NCBI GenBank assembly: GCA_016218825.1 | Contig: JACRCV010000056.1 | Coordinates: 62,001-126,000, forward strand | Reading direction: 5' to 3' | Length of the DNA stretch: 64,000 bases | From: Deltaproteobacteria bacterium | GTDB lineage: Bacteria > Myxococcota > XYA12-FULL-58-9 | Part shown: positions 43,943 through 52,473 of the stretch, in pieces | How the letters are laid out: the number at the start of each line of letters is the position of its first letter | Numbering within the stretch: the first letter of the stretch is position 1 | Notes under the pieces: generated by a model | What the model saw: only the letters and a program-made list of their open reading frames with translations | What the model was told of the DNA's origin: nothing | Databases searched by the model: none | Program-made: the position numbers and the translations under genes

Positions 43943-46381
43943 TCAGCGCCGTACCTCGACCGGGAACGCCGCCTGCAGCCCGAGGACGGCCTGGTCGAAG
44001 GCGGTGTTCACCTCGACGTCGGTGAGCGTCCGCTCCGCGAGGCGATAGTAGATCGCGAACGCCAAGCTCGTGTGCGTCGCCGGGATCGGCTTGCCGCGAT
44101 AGACGTCGAACACCCGAACGTTCTCTACCACCTTCGGCCCGAGAGCGCCCCCGGCGTTCGCCGCCAGATAGGCCCGCAGCTCTTCGGCGGGGATGGTGCG
44201 TGGCGCCACCACCGCGACGTCACGCCGGGTGCCGGGGAAGCGAGGCAGCGACCGATACCGGATCGCCTCGGCGACCACCGCCTCGAGGACATCGAGGTCG
44301 AGCTCGGCGGAGAGCACCGGGCCGGTGAGGCCGGCCGCCGCCACCACGTCCGGATGCAGCTGCCCCGCGCTGCCGATCGCCTTGCCGGCGACCTTCAGCT
44401 CGGCCGCGGCCTGCGGGTGCATCCGCGGCACCGTCGCCTTCTGCAGCACCAGCGGTAGGCCGACCTCGGCGCCCGCCACCAGGTTCTCGAGCACACCGGC
44501 GAGGTCGGAGAAGTCGAGGCGCTCGCCGCGCTCGTACCAGCGTCCTTGGTGCCTTCCGCCCCAGAGCACGACGCCGACCTTGAGGGTCTCCTGCGGCAGA
44601 TCGCGATCGCGGGCGTCCTCGTCCGCCGCTCCCTGGCGCGGCGCGAAGGTGCGACCGATCTCGAACAGCCGCACGCTCTCGGCGCCGTGACGCTGATTGT
44701 GGCCGAGCACCCCCAAGAGCCCCGGCGTCAAGCTGGTGCGGAGCGCCGACAGCTCTTCCCCGAGGGGATTGCGGATCTTCACCGGCGCGGCGCCGGCGGC
44801 GCAGTAGGGCTCGTAGGCCGCCGGGCTGCCGAAGCCCCAGGTCACGACCTCGCTGACGCCGGCGGCGAGCAGCGCCTGGCGGATGTCGTCGCGGCGCGTC
44901 GACGGCAACGGCACGTAGGCGTAGTCCTGCGACGCGTCCGGCAGCCGCTCCGGCACCTGGTCGTAGCCGTAGCGGCGCGCGATCTCCTCGATCAGATCGA
45001 TCTCGCGGGTGAGGTCGGGCCGGAAGGTCGGCGCCTGAAAGCGCAGACCGTTGTCGTTGCGGGCCACGCAGCGGATCTCCAGGGAGTCCAAGAGCTGCAC
45101 CACGGTCTCGGTCGGCAGCTTGACCCCGAGGATCTGCGCCACCCGCGCCGAGCGCAGCAGGATCTCCTTCGGGGGCTCGGGCTTCTGCGCCACCTCGACG
45201 ACGCCCTTCGCGACCTCGCCCTGCGCGATCTCGGCCAAGAGCTGGGCACAGCGATCGAGCGCCTTCAGGGTCATCCCCGGATCGGCGCCGCGCTCGAAGC
45301 GATGCGACGCCTCGGTGTGCAAACCGTGCCGCCGAGCCCCGCGCCGCACCCGGGCCGGATCGAAGTAGGCGCTCTCCAGCAGCACCGCGGTGGTGTCGAC
45401 CGAGACCTCGGAGTCGCCGCCGCCCATGATCCCGGCGAGCGCCACCGGCCGCTGGCTGTCGGCGATGATCAGATCGTCGGCGTCGAGGGTCCGCTCCACC
45501 CCGTCCAGGGTCACGAGCTTCTCGCCCGCCTTCGGCGCCCGCACCTTGATGGTCGGCAGCTTGTTCTCGACCCCGAGCCGCCCGAGATCGAAGGCGTGCA
45601 GCGGCTGCCCGGTCTCGAACAGCACGTAGTTGGTGGCGTCGACGAGGTTGTTGATCGAGCGCTGACCGATGGCCTCGAGACGCTCCTTCAACCAGGCCGG
45701 CGACGGACCGACTTTCAAGTTCCGCACCACGCGCGCCGCGTAGCGCCGGCAGCCGGCGGGCTCCTCGATCACCACCCGGCACAGCGAGCTGCAGTCCGGC
45801 CCCTTCTCGGTCAGCCGCCACGGCGGCGCGAGGAGACGCTTGCCGGTCGCGGCCGCGACCTCGCGGGCGACGCCGATGTGCGACAACAGGTCGGGACGGT
45901 TCGGGGTGATGCCTAGCGTCAACGCCGGCGGCAGCGTCTTCTCGGTGACCACCGGCGCGCCGAGGACGGCGTCGGCCGGGAGCACCCAGATGCCGTCGCT
46001 CTTGTCCTCGAGCCCGAGCTCGGCCTTGGCGGCGAGCATCCCGGCGCTGTCGACGCCGCGGATGGCGCGCTTCTCGATCGCGAAGGCCGGGAGCACCGCG
46101 CCCACCTTGGCCCACGCGACCTTCTGCCCTTGGGCGACGTTGGCGGCGCCGCAGACCACCCGGGCGCGCTCGCTGCCGTCGAAGACCTCGCACACCCGCA
46201 GCCGATCGGCGTTCGGATGCGCCGCGACCTCGAGGACCTCGGCCACGACCACGCCCTTGAGCGCCGCGGCGCGGTCGACCACCGCCTCGACCTCGACGCC
46301 GGCGCGGGTCAACAAGTCGGCGAGCGCCGCGAGGGGCGGCACTTCGATGAAGTCGGCGAGCCAGTCGAGGCGGATCTGCAC
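43943..46381 (-). CDS. pheT: Phenylalanine--tRNA ligase beta subunit
   Basis: An 812-residue protein with GTG start at 46381 and AGAGAGG six bases upstream. The domain order is normal: N-terminal B1, EMAP-like tRNA-binding domain (residues about 40-150, HPNADRLRVCEVFDG), B3/B4 editing domain (about 200-370, NNLVDATNYVLFETGQPLHAFD), B5 (about 400-470, ILLRSARVAQILGV), catalytic-like domain and the C-terminal anticodon-binding FDX-ACB fold. It forms the alpha2beta2 enzyme with PheS and charges tRNA-Phe. It lies 17 bases downstream of pheS. Confidence 0.97.
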   Translation of the reverse strand: MQIRLDWLADFIEVPPLAALADLLTRAGVEVEAVVDRAAALKGVVVAEVLEVAAHPNADRLRVCEVFDGSERARVVCGAANVAQGQKVAWAKVGAVLPAFAIEKRAIRGVDSAGMLAAKAELGLEDKSDGIWVLPADAVLGAPVVTEKTLPPALTLGITPNRPDLLSHIGVAREVAAATGKRLLAPPWRLTEKGPDCSSLCRVVIEEPAGCRRYAARVVRNLKVGPSPAWLKERLEAIGQRSINNLVDATNYVLFETGQPLHAFDLGRLGVENKLPTIKVRAPKAGEKLVTLDGVERTLDADDLIIADSQRPVALAGIMGGGDSEVSVDTTAVLLESAYFDPARVRRGARRHGLHTEASHRFERGADPGMTLKALDRCAQLLAEIAQGEVAKGVVEVAQKPEPPKEILLRSARVAQILGVKLPTETVVQLLDSLEIRCVARNDNGLRFQAPTFRPDLTREIDLIEEIARRYGYDQVPERLPDASQDYAYVPLPSTRRDDIRQALLAAGVSEVVTWGFGSPAAYEPYCAAGAAPVKIRNPLGEELSALRTSLTPGLLGVLGHNQRHGAESVRLFEIGRTFAPRQGAADEDARDRDLPQETLKVGVVLWGGRHQGRWYERGERLDFSDLAGVLENLVAGAEVGLPLVLQKATVPRMHPQAAAELKVAGKAIGSAGQLHPDVVAAAGLTGPVLSAELDLDVLEAVVAEAIRYRSLPRFPGTRRDVAVVAPRTIPAEELRAYLAANAGGALGPKVVENVRVFDVYRGKPIPATHTSLAFAIYYRLAERTLTDVEVNTAFDQAVLGLQAAFPVEVRR

Positions 46382-46398
46382 GGCAAACCTCTCTGGCC

Positions 46399-47442
46399 TC
46401 AGCGCGTGTCGCCGGGCCGGAACTGCTCGAGGAAGCGCAGGTCGTTTTCGTAGAACAGGCGGATGTCGTCGACGCCCCAGCGCAACAGCGCGATGCGCTC
46501 CAGGCCCATCCCGAAGGCGAAGCCCTGGACCTTCTCCGGGTCGTAGCCCACCGCCTCGAACACCGCGGGGTCCACCATCCCGGCGCCCATGATCTCGATC
46601 CAGCCGGTGCCCTTGCACGGCCGGCAGCCGCCCTTGCCGCTGCCGCCGCATAAGGCGCAGCTGACGTCCATCTCCGCCGACGGCTCGGTGAACGGGAAGA
46701 AGCTCGGCCGGAAGCGGACCTTGCGCTCCGGCCCGAAGAGCCGCGCCGCGAACACGTGCAGCACGCCCTTGAGGTCGGCGAAGGTCGCCTTGTCGTCGAC
46801 CCACAGGCCCTCGATCTGATGGAAGCACGGGGTGTGGGTGGCGTCGATCTCGTCGTGACGGAACACCATCCCCGGCGCCAGGATCCGGATCGGCGGCTTG
46901 CCTTTCACCATCGTCCGGATCTGGACGTTCGAGGTGTGGGTGCGCAGCACCACGGCGTCGCTCACGAAGAAGGTGTCCTGGGTGTCGCGCGCCGGGTGGT
47001 CGGGCGGAAAGTTCAGGGCCTCGAAGTTGTACCAGTCGTGCTCCACCTGCGGCCCGTGGGCGACCGCGAAGCCCAACGACTCGAGGGCGCGGATGATGTC
47101 GCGCTCGACGATGCGCAGCGGGTGCGGGTTGCCGGGGACCACGCGCCGGCCGGGCAAGGTCACGTCCTGGGCGCCGCTCTCGAGCTCGTCGGCGCGGGCA
47201 TTTGCCTGCACTCGGGCGTGGGCCTCGTCGAGCGCCGCTTCGATCTTGCCCTTCAGCTGGTTGATCTTCTGGCCGGCGGCAGGCCGCTCTTCGGCCGGCA
47301 GCTCGCCCAGCGAGCGCAGCGCCAGGCCCAGCGGCCCCTTCTTGCCCAACACTTCGGCGCGGATCTCCGCGACGTCAGCCGGCGCCTTGGCGCGCCGCGC
47401 GCGGGCGAGCACCGAACGCTCGATTCGCTTGAGGTCTTCCAT
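46399..47442 (-). CDS. pheS: Phenylalanine--tRNA ligase alpha subunit
   Basis: A 347-residue protein. ATG 47442 (MEDLKRIERS) is preferred to TTG 47448. It has an N-terminal coiled coil (about 1-90) and a class II catalytic core: motif 2 region TPCFHQIEGLWVDDKATFADLKG, the conserved FRPSFFPFTEPSAEMD and motif 3 GFAFGMGLERIALLRWGVDD. This subunit activates phenylalanine. A CALCGGSGKGGC segment near residue 285 suggests a zinc-binding pair as in some bacterial PheS. It sits between rplT and pheT in the usual order. Confidence 0.97.
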   Translation of the reverse strand: MEDLKRIERSVLARARRAKAPADVAEIRAEVLGKKGPLGLALRSLGELPAEERPAAGQKINQLKGKIEAALDEAHARVQANARADELESGAQDVTLPGRRVVPGNPHPLRIVERDIIRALESLGFAVAHGPQVEHDWYNFEALNFPPDHPARDTQDTFFVSDAVVLRTHTSNVQIRTMVKGKPPIRILAPGMVFRHDEIDATHTPCFHQIEGLWVDDKATFADLKGVLHVFAARLFGPERKVRFRPSFFPFTEPSAEMDVSCALCGGSGKGGCRPCKGTGWIEIMGAGMVDPAVFEAVGYDPEKVQGFAFGMGLERIALLRWGVDDIRLFYENDLRFLEQFRPGDTR

Positions 47443-47535
47443 CGCCAAACGTCGAAGACACCACGATGCGCCCCACCTCGCGGCGGCGGCGGCGACCGGT
47501 GCCCCTACCTCTCGTCCGGATGACCGGCGCTCGCT

Positions 47536-47886
47536 TTAGGCCTGCTTCGCGACCGACGCGATGGCGGCGAACGCCTTCGGATCCGACATCGCCAGGTCTG
47601 CCAGCACCCGGCGGTCGAGCTCGATGTTCGCGGCCTTCAACCCGTGGATCAGGCGGCTGTACGACATCTGCAGCCCCTTGGCGCCCGCCGACAGGCGCGT
47701 GATCCACAGACTGCGGTACTGCCGCTTCTTCTGCTTGCGGCCCGCGAACGCGAAGGCCAGCGCCCGATCGACGGTCTCTTTGGCGGAGGCGTAGAGCTTG
47801 CGGCGCGCGCCCCAGTAGCCCTTGGCCTGCTTCAACACCCGCTTGCGGCGCCGACGAGTCTTGTATCCACCTTTTGCACGAGGCAT
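47536..47886 (-). CDS. rplT: 50S ribosomal protein bL20
   Basis: A 116-residue protein, the normal length. It opens with MPRAKGGYKTRRRRKRVLKQ and is strongly basic, with the conserved GYWGARRKLYASAKETV and LWITRLSAGAKGLQMSYS. bL20 is an early assembly protein of the large subunit and represses its own operon in several bacteria. It has a good GAAGGAG ribosome binding site and lies 20 bases after rpmI. The 90-base gap to pheS shows no obvious terminator. Confidence 0.98.
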   Translation of the reverse strand: MPRAKGGYKTRRRRKRVLKQAKGYWGARRKLYASAKETVDRALAFAFAGRKQKKRQYRSLWITRLSAGAKGLQMSYSRLIHGLKAANIELDRRVLADLAMSDPKAFAAIASVAKQA

Positions 47887-47906
47887 GACTCACTCCTTCG
47901 CGGCTC

Positions 47907-48110
47907 TCAGCCGTATGGCAACAACGACTTGGCTTTGACCGCGTCCGCACCCTCGAGGAGGCGGCTTCCACGCAGGCGACGCTTCTGCTTGCGCGACTTC
48001 CCGGTCAGAATGTGACGGTGACCCTTCTTGCCGACCTTGACGTGGCCCGAGCCGGTGACCCGGTACCGCTTCTTCGCCGACGACTTGGTCTTCATCTTAT
48101 ACTTTGCCAT
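47907..48110 (-). CDS. rpmI: 50S ribosomal protein bL35
   Basis: A 67-residue basic protein with the bL35 pattern MKTKSSAKKRYRVTGSGHVK, GHRHILTGKSRKQKRRLRG. Start chosen at ATG 48110 (MAKYKMKT) with AGGAAG nine bases upstream; ATG 48095 is a second candidate that would match the common MKTKSxAKKR start. The gene overlaps the 3' end of infC by 14 bases, so translation is coupled. Confidence 0.97.
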   Translation of the reverse strand: MAKYKMKTKSSAKKRYRVTGSGHVKVGKKGHRHILTGKSRKQKRRLRGSRLLEGADAVKAKSLLPYG

Positions 48111-48723
48111 TGCTCGCTTCCTGTACGCTCGGCGCTGGCGTCGTCGTCACCACCGGCCGCGGCGCTGCCGCCGTGACCGGAACCGCTGCCTTCCCTTGTG
48201 GCGCGACCACCATCACCATGTTGCGGCCGTCGAGCTTGGGAAACTGCTCGACCGCGCCCACCTCTTTTAGATCACCCAAGATCCGCTGCATGATGCCGCG
48301 CGCGATGTCCTGGTGCGCGATCTCGCGCCCGCGGAACATCATCGTGACCTTGGCCTTGTGCCCTTCCAACAAGAAGCGCCGGATCGCCTCGACCTTGAAG
48401 TTGTAGTCGTGGGCTTCGATCTTCGGGCGGAACTTGACCTCTTTCACCGTGGTGTTCACCTGGTGCTTCCGCGCCTCGGCGTTCTTCTTTTTCTGGGCGT
48501 ATTTGTACTTGCCATAATCCATGATCCGGCACACCGGCGGCCGGCTCTCGGGAGAGACCTCGACGAGGTCGAGCCCGAGGTCGATCGCCTTCTGCAGCGC
48601 CAGCTCGGGGGGCATGATGCCCAGCTGCTGGCCGGCCGGATCGATGACGCGAACCTCCCGAGCGCGAATGCGGCGGTTGATTCGCAGATCGGCGTCTTTC
48701 TTCTCTGGAAATGGCTTGGAAAT
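48097..48723 (-). CDS. infC: Translation initiation factor IF-3 (ATT start)
   Basis: A 208-residue protein. No ATG or GTG lies near the conserved start; an ATT at 48723 follows the strong purine tract AAGGAGGAGGAAGGAC, so the gene starts with ATT as infC does in E. coli. The N-terminal domain shows RINRRIRAREVRVID and DLVEVSPESRPPVCRIMDYG; the C-terminal domain shows VKFRPKIEAHDYNFK and GREIAHQDIARGIM. IF-3 binds the 30S subunit and rejects non-canonical start codons, which gives feedback control on its own rare-start mRNA. A 30-residue Pro/Thr/Ala-rich tail extends past the usual end and overlaps rpmI. Confidence 0.96.
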   Translation of the reverse strand: MSKPFPEKKDADLRINRRIRAREVRVIDPAGQQLGIMPPELALQKAIDLGLDLVEVSPESRPPVCRIMDYGKYKYAQKKKNAEARKHQVNTTVKEVKFRPKIEAHDYNFKVEAIRRFLLEGHKAKVTMMFRGREIAHQDIARGIMQRILGDLKEVGAVEQFPKLDGRNMVMVVAPQGKAAVPVTAAAPRPVVTTTPAPSVQEASNGKV

Positions 48724-48739
48724 GTCCTTCCTCCTCCTT
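48724..48739 (-). promoter_or_regulatory. Ribosome binding site that fixes the infC ATT start
   Basis: The purine tract AAGGAGGAGGAAGGAC ends directly before the ATT codon. It places two overlapping Shine-Dalgarno cores at workable distances. No other start codon in frame has such a site. Confidence 0.8.
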
Positions 48740-48820
48740 GTTGAAGGGCCAAACCTGGGCTCGGCCCTTGCTCTCGAATACCACACGACGCGAGGGCCAG
48801 GGCCCGCGCGCAAATTCAAC

Positions 48821-50833
48821 TCACAGACGCTGCACGTCCTGCATGCGCCTGGTCAACGCCTCGCCCGGAGACGGAGCGGCCGCGGCTTGTAGCATGAGCG
48901 CGATCGCCTGGTCAAGGCTCTGCGTCCCCAAATCGCCGCGCTTTCGCCAGCGTAGCGACACGCTCCGGGCCTCGAGCTCCTTCTTGCCGACCACCATCAC
49001 CACCGGGATCTTGTGGATCTCGGCGTCGCGGATCTTGAAGCCGAGCTTCTCGCTGCGATGGTCGGTTCGCACCCGGAGGCCGCGGGCGAGCATCAGCTGC
49101 CGGACCTCCTCGGCGTATGGGAGCAGCTCGTCGGTGACCGCGATGATGCGCGCCTGCACCGGCGCCAGCCACAACGGGAAGTCGCCGGCGGTGTGCTCGA
49201 TGAGCACGCCGATGAAGCGCTCCAGCGAGCCCAACATCGCCCGGTGGATCATCACCGGCCGGCTCTCGCCGCCCTCGGCGTTGACGTAGCTCAGATCGAA
49301 GCGCCGCGGCAGCCCGAAGTCGAGCTGCACGGTCGACAGCTGGTGCCAGCGATCGAGCGCGTCCTTCACCCGGAAGTCGATCTTCGGACCGTAGAACGCG
49401 CCGTCGCCCGGGTGGGTGCTGTAGCTGAGCTTCTCGCCGTCCAGCACTTCCTTCAGCACCCCTTCGGCGCGGCTCCACACCGCGTCCCAGCTCTCGCGCT
49501 CCGCGGTCGACAACCCGACCTCGCGGCCCAGCGACTGCGCCGGTCGGGTCGCGAAGCCGACCTGCGACTCCATGCCGAAGTGGCCGAAGATGTCCTTCAT
49601 CATCGCGATCTGGACGCCGATCTCCATCGGGATCTGGTCCTCGCGACAGAAGATGTGGGCGTCGTCTTGCGCGAAGCTGCGCACCCGCGTCAGGCCCGCG
49701 GTGACCCCGGAGCGCTCGTAGCGGTGCAGGCGACAGAAGTCGGCGATCCGGATCGGCAGCTCGCGGTAGGAGCGCTTCTGGGTGGCGTAGATCAGGGTGT
49801 GCCCCGGACAGTTCATCGGCTTGACGCCGAACTCGCGCTCGTCGACGTCGCAGAGGAACATGTTGTCGCGGTAGTGATCGTAGTGCCCGGAGCGCTTGAA
49901 GAGCTCCATGTCGACGATCATCGGTGTGATGACCTCGTCGAAGCCCAACACTTGGTAGTAGCGGCGGATGAGCTCGATCAGCTGGTTGTAGATGAACGCG
50001 CCCTTGGCGTGGAAGAACGGCATCGCCGGCGCCACCGGATGGAACGAGAACAGATCGAGCTCGCGGCCGAGCTTGCGGTGGTCGCGCTTCTTCGCCTCTT
50101 CGATGTGCGACAGGTGCGCCTCGAGGGCCTTCTCGTCCCAGAACGCGGTGCCGTAGACCCGCGCCAGCATCGGATTGCGCTCGTCGCCCTTCCAGTAGGC
50201 GCCGGCGACCGAGGTCAGCTTGAAGGCCTTGATGAGGCCGGTCGACGGCACGTGCGGGCCGCGGCACAGGTCGGTCCAGTCGCCGTGGCTGTAGGTGGTG
50301 ATAGTCTCGCCTTGCGGGATGCTCCCGAGGTGCTCCACCTTGAAGGTTTCGCCGAGACCCGCGAAGAACGCCTTGGCCTCGTCGCGGCTCACCTCGCGGC
50401 GCACGAAGGGCAAGTCGGCGGCGACGATCTTCTTCATCTCCGCCTCGATGACCTCGAGGTCCTCGGGGGTGAAGCCCTGATCGCGCTTGAAGTCGTAGTA
50501 GAAGCCGTTGTCGACCGCCGGGCCGAAGGTGACCTGGGTGCCGGGGAACAGGCGCTGCACCGCGCTCGCCATCACGTGCGACGCCGAGTGCCGCAACACC
50601 TCGAGGCCGGCGTCGCTCTTCACGGTGACGATCTTGAGCTTGCAGTCGGTCTTGAGCGGCGTGAAGACGTCGATGACGTCGCCGGGGCCGTCGCCCTGGT
50701 CGACGACGCCGCCGACCGCGTCGCGGCCGAGCTTGGGGCCGATCGACAACGCGACATCCTTGATCGTGGTGCCCGCGGCGTAGTGTCGCTGCGAGCCGTC
50801 GGGCAACGTGACTGTGATTTGGGGATCGCTCAT
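48821..50833 (-). CDS. thrS: Threonine--tRNA ligase
   Basis: A 670-residue enzyme with the normal bacterial architecture: TGS domain (1-62, ITVTLPDGSQRHY), editing domain (about 65-240, LRHSASHVMASAVQRLF with the HxxxH zinc site, YSHGDWTDLCRGPHVPSTG), class II catalytic core (MNCPGHTLIY, HRYERSGVTAGLTRVRSFAQDDAHIFC, GFATRP) and the C-terminal anticodon-binding domain. It is transcribed toward infC, 97 bases away, and leads the thrS-infC-rpmI-rplT-pheS-pheT group. A hairpin repeat occupies its upstream region. Confidence 0.98.
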   Translation of the reverse strand: MSDPQITVTLPDGSQRHYAAGTTIKDVALSIGPKLGRDAVGGVVDQGDGPGDVIDVFTPLKTDCKLKIVTVKSDAGLEVLRHSASHVMASAVQRLFPGTQVTFGPAVDNGFYYDFKRDQGFTPEDLEVIEAEMKKIVAADLPFVRREVSRDEAKAFFAGLGETFKVEHLGSIPQGETITTYSHGDWTDLCRGPHVPSTGLIKAFKLTSVAGAYWKGDERNPMLARVYGTAFWDEKALEAHLSHIEEAKKRDHRKLGRELDLFSFHPVAPAMPFFHAKGAFIYNQLIELIRRYYQVLGFDEVITPMIVDMELFKRSGHYDHYRDNMFLCDVDEREFGVKPMNCPGHTLIYATQKRSYRELPIRIADFCRLHRYERSGVTAGLTRVRSFAQDDAHIFCREDQIPMEIGVQIAMMKDIFGHFGMESQVGFATRPAQSLGREVGLSTAERESWDAVWSRAEGVLKEVLDGEKLSYSTHPGDGAFYGPKIDFRVKDALDRWHQLSTVQLDFGLPRRFDLSYVNAEGGESRPVMIHRAMLGSLERFIGVLIEHTAGDFPLWLAPVQARIIAVTDELLPYAEEVRQLMLARGLRVRTDHRSEKLGFKIRDAEIHKIPVVMVVGKKELEARSVSLRWRKRGDLGTQSLDQAIALMLQAAAAPSPGEALTRRMQDVQRL

Positions 50834-50889
50834 GGCTGGTTCTGCCTCATATCATGACCCAGACGTCACTCGCACTCTGCGGGTCCGTT

Positions 50890-50983
50890 CCCCTCGCCCC
50901 ACCCGGGGCGAGGGGGTCGGGGGAGTGGGGGTGGGGAGCGACCGCGGCGGCCGCAGCCGCCGCGGCGCGGGAAACAGACGGAA
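50890..50983 (+). repeat. Interspersed hairpin repeat, full-length copy between thrS and tRNA-Val
   Basis: Hairpin 1 is CCCCTCGCCCC/GGGGCGAGGGG (11 bp, 50890-50915). Then comes GAGTGGGGGTGGGGAG, hairpin 2 CCGCGGCGG/CCGCCGCGG (50942-50965) and a diverged terminus GGGAAACAGACGG. Order and spacing match the mutL copy, in the opposite orientation. It lies in the leader region of the leftward thrS transcript. Translated, it gives SPRPTRGEG-type peptides, a known mark of REP-like repeats. Confidence 0.65.
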
Positions 50984-50989
50984 AGGAGA

Positions 50990-51064
<75 letters not shown>

Positions 51065-51166
51065 ACAGCCACTTGGTTTTTGACCAGTGCAACGACGGCG
51101 TGATTACCTGGCCCGGCTCGAGCTGTCAAGCGCCGCGACGCGATCAGGCCAATCGACTTTCCGCCT

Positions 51167-51232
51167 CCTTTTGATTCCCGGGGGGCAACAGCGGCAAAGC
51201 CCGAGGGCTCGATCGCCCGGCGCGATCGAGCC
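51167..51232 (-). repeat. Partial hairpin repeat, possibly acting as terminator
   Basis: On the minus strand, a perfect 11-bp stem GGCTCGATCGC/GCGATCGAGCC with a 5-base loop (51206-51232) begins 7 bases after the stop of the ILEI-like gene. About 25 bases later GGGAATCAAAAGG follows. The hairpin could stop transcription, although only a short T-stretch (GGCTTTGCC) follows it. The terminal motif links it to the interspersed repeat family. Confidence 0.55.
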
Positions 51233-51238
51233 TCGCCG

Positions 51239-52381
51239 CTATTGCGCGACGCCCTGCAACCCGATGGCGGCGCCGTCGATGAGCAGCGTCGTCACCGCCG
51301 CGGCGCTGACCGTGCCGTCGGCGACCATCTCGATGCCCTTGCCGGCGCCGACCCCCGGAATGCCGATCAGCACGTAACCCTGGGTCGCGGTGAGGTTGTC
51401 GAACGCGGTCGAGCCGCCGAGCCGGTGGATTTCGACGCGCAGGCCGGCGTCCGTCGACATCGTCGAGCCGCCGTTGACGATGTTGCCCTTCGACGCGAGC
51501 AGGACGATCACGTCGCTCTGCAGGCTCGTCAGCAAGGTCACGAAGTCGGTGAGGTTCGAGCCGTAGGGGTTGTAGACGTCGGGATAGCCGGGCGCGGTCG
51601 CCTTCTGCTTCACCGCCTGCGTCGCCCGATCGATCACGACGACGGCCATGCCGACGTTCGAGACGTTGGGGGTGCCGACCAAAGGCTCGGCGCTGTTGAT
51701 CTTGATGGCGCGCGACGCCGCGCCGCCCTCGGCCTGGACGATCAGCGTCGTGACCTTGCCGGCGCTGATCATGCCGCGGATGGTGCGCGTGCTGTCGTCG
51801 GTCAACGCCTGGTTGAGCTTGGTGTAGACCTGCAGCGCGGTGTCGGCGCTGCCCTGCAGGAGCTGCACGGTCTGCGAGCAGGTGCCGCCGGCGTTGGTCA
51901 CCGCGAGCTCGTAGGTGCCGGGAGTGACGGTCGCCGGCAAGTCGAGCAAGAGCTGCGCGTCGCCGCCGGAGCAGCGATCGAGGGCGATCGACTGCGCGCC
52001 GGCGATCAGGCGCGCCGTGGCGTCGGTGAGCCGGGCGCCCTCCACCTTGAGCGCGGCGTTCACCGTGCCGTCGCCGCGGTCGCCCGTGACCCGATCGATC
52101 TGCGGCACCGCGTCGAGCGATACGCAGTAGCCTTTGACGTCGCACTGCTCGGTGACCAGGCACTGGCCCGGAGAGCTGCAGGCCTTGGGGCCGTCCGACG
52201 GGATGCAGTAGCCGTCCGCGCCGCAGGTCTCGGTCAGCGCGCACTCGGCGGTCTCCTTGCACAGCGTCCGGCATTGCTCGCCCACCGCCACCTGCCCGCC
52301 GGGACAGGTGATGGTGCTGGTCTTCGAGCCACAGCCGCCCCCGAGCACGCCGACCGCACACAGAACGACGATTCTCTTCAT
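51239..52381 (-). CDS. Lipoprotein with ILEI/FAM3-like domain
   Basis: A 380-residue protein from ATG 52381 with lipobox VLGGGC. Residues about 25-85 are Cys-rich (CKETAECALTETCGADGYC). Residues about 90-165 form an IPT/TIG-like beta sandwich. The C-terminal about 180 residues match the layout of the ILEI (interleukin-like EMT inducer, FAM3) domain: NVGMAVVVIDRATQAVKQK, then NLTDFVTLLTSLQSDVIVLL, then HRLGGSTAFDNLTATQGYVL and IGIPGVGAGKGIEM. The family is known from animal FAM3 cytokine-like proteins, POMGNT1 and scattered bacteria, where it may bind glycans. The assignment is by pattern. It is 92 bases downstream of the glycoside-hydrolase-like gene. Confidence 0.75.
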   Translation of the reverse strand: MKRIVVLCAVGVLGGGCGSKTSTITCPGGQVAVGEQCRTLCKETAECALTETCGADGYCIPSDGPKACSSPGQCLVTEQCDVKGYCVSLDAVPQIDRVTGDRGDGTVNAALKVEGARLTDATARLIAGAQSIALDRCSGGDAQLLLDLPATVTPGTYELAVTNAGGTCSQTVQLLQGSADTALQVYTKLNQALTDDSTRTIRGMISAGKVTTLIVQAEGGAASRAIKINSAEPLVGTPNVSNVGMAVVVIDRATQAVKQKATAPGYPDVYNPYGSNLTDFVTLLTSLQSDVIVLLASKGNIVNGGSTMSTDAGLRVEIHRLGGSTAFDNLTATQGYVLIGIPGVGAGKGIEMVADGTVSAAAVTTLLIDGAAIGLQGVAQ

Positions 52382-52473
52382 CGGACCCCTCGCTGCAACT
52401 CCGGCGTTCGCGTCACGACCCGGCCGTAGTCTACCACCCCGTCGCCCGGCAACAAGCCGGACGCCGGCACCGC

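Noticed and set aside
48724-48819. Extended infC start at an upstream TTG
   Set aside because: The added residues are not IF-3-like and the site lacks a Shine-Dalgarno. The ATT start has a strong one.
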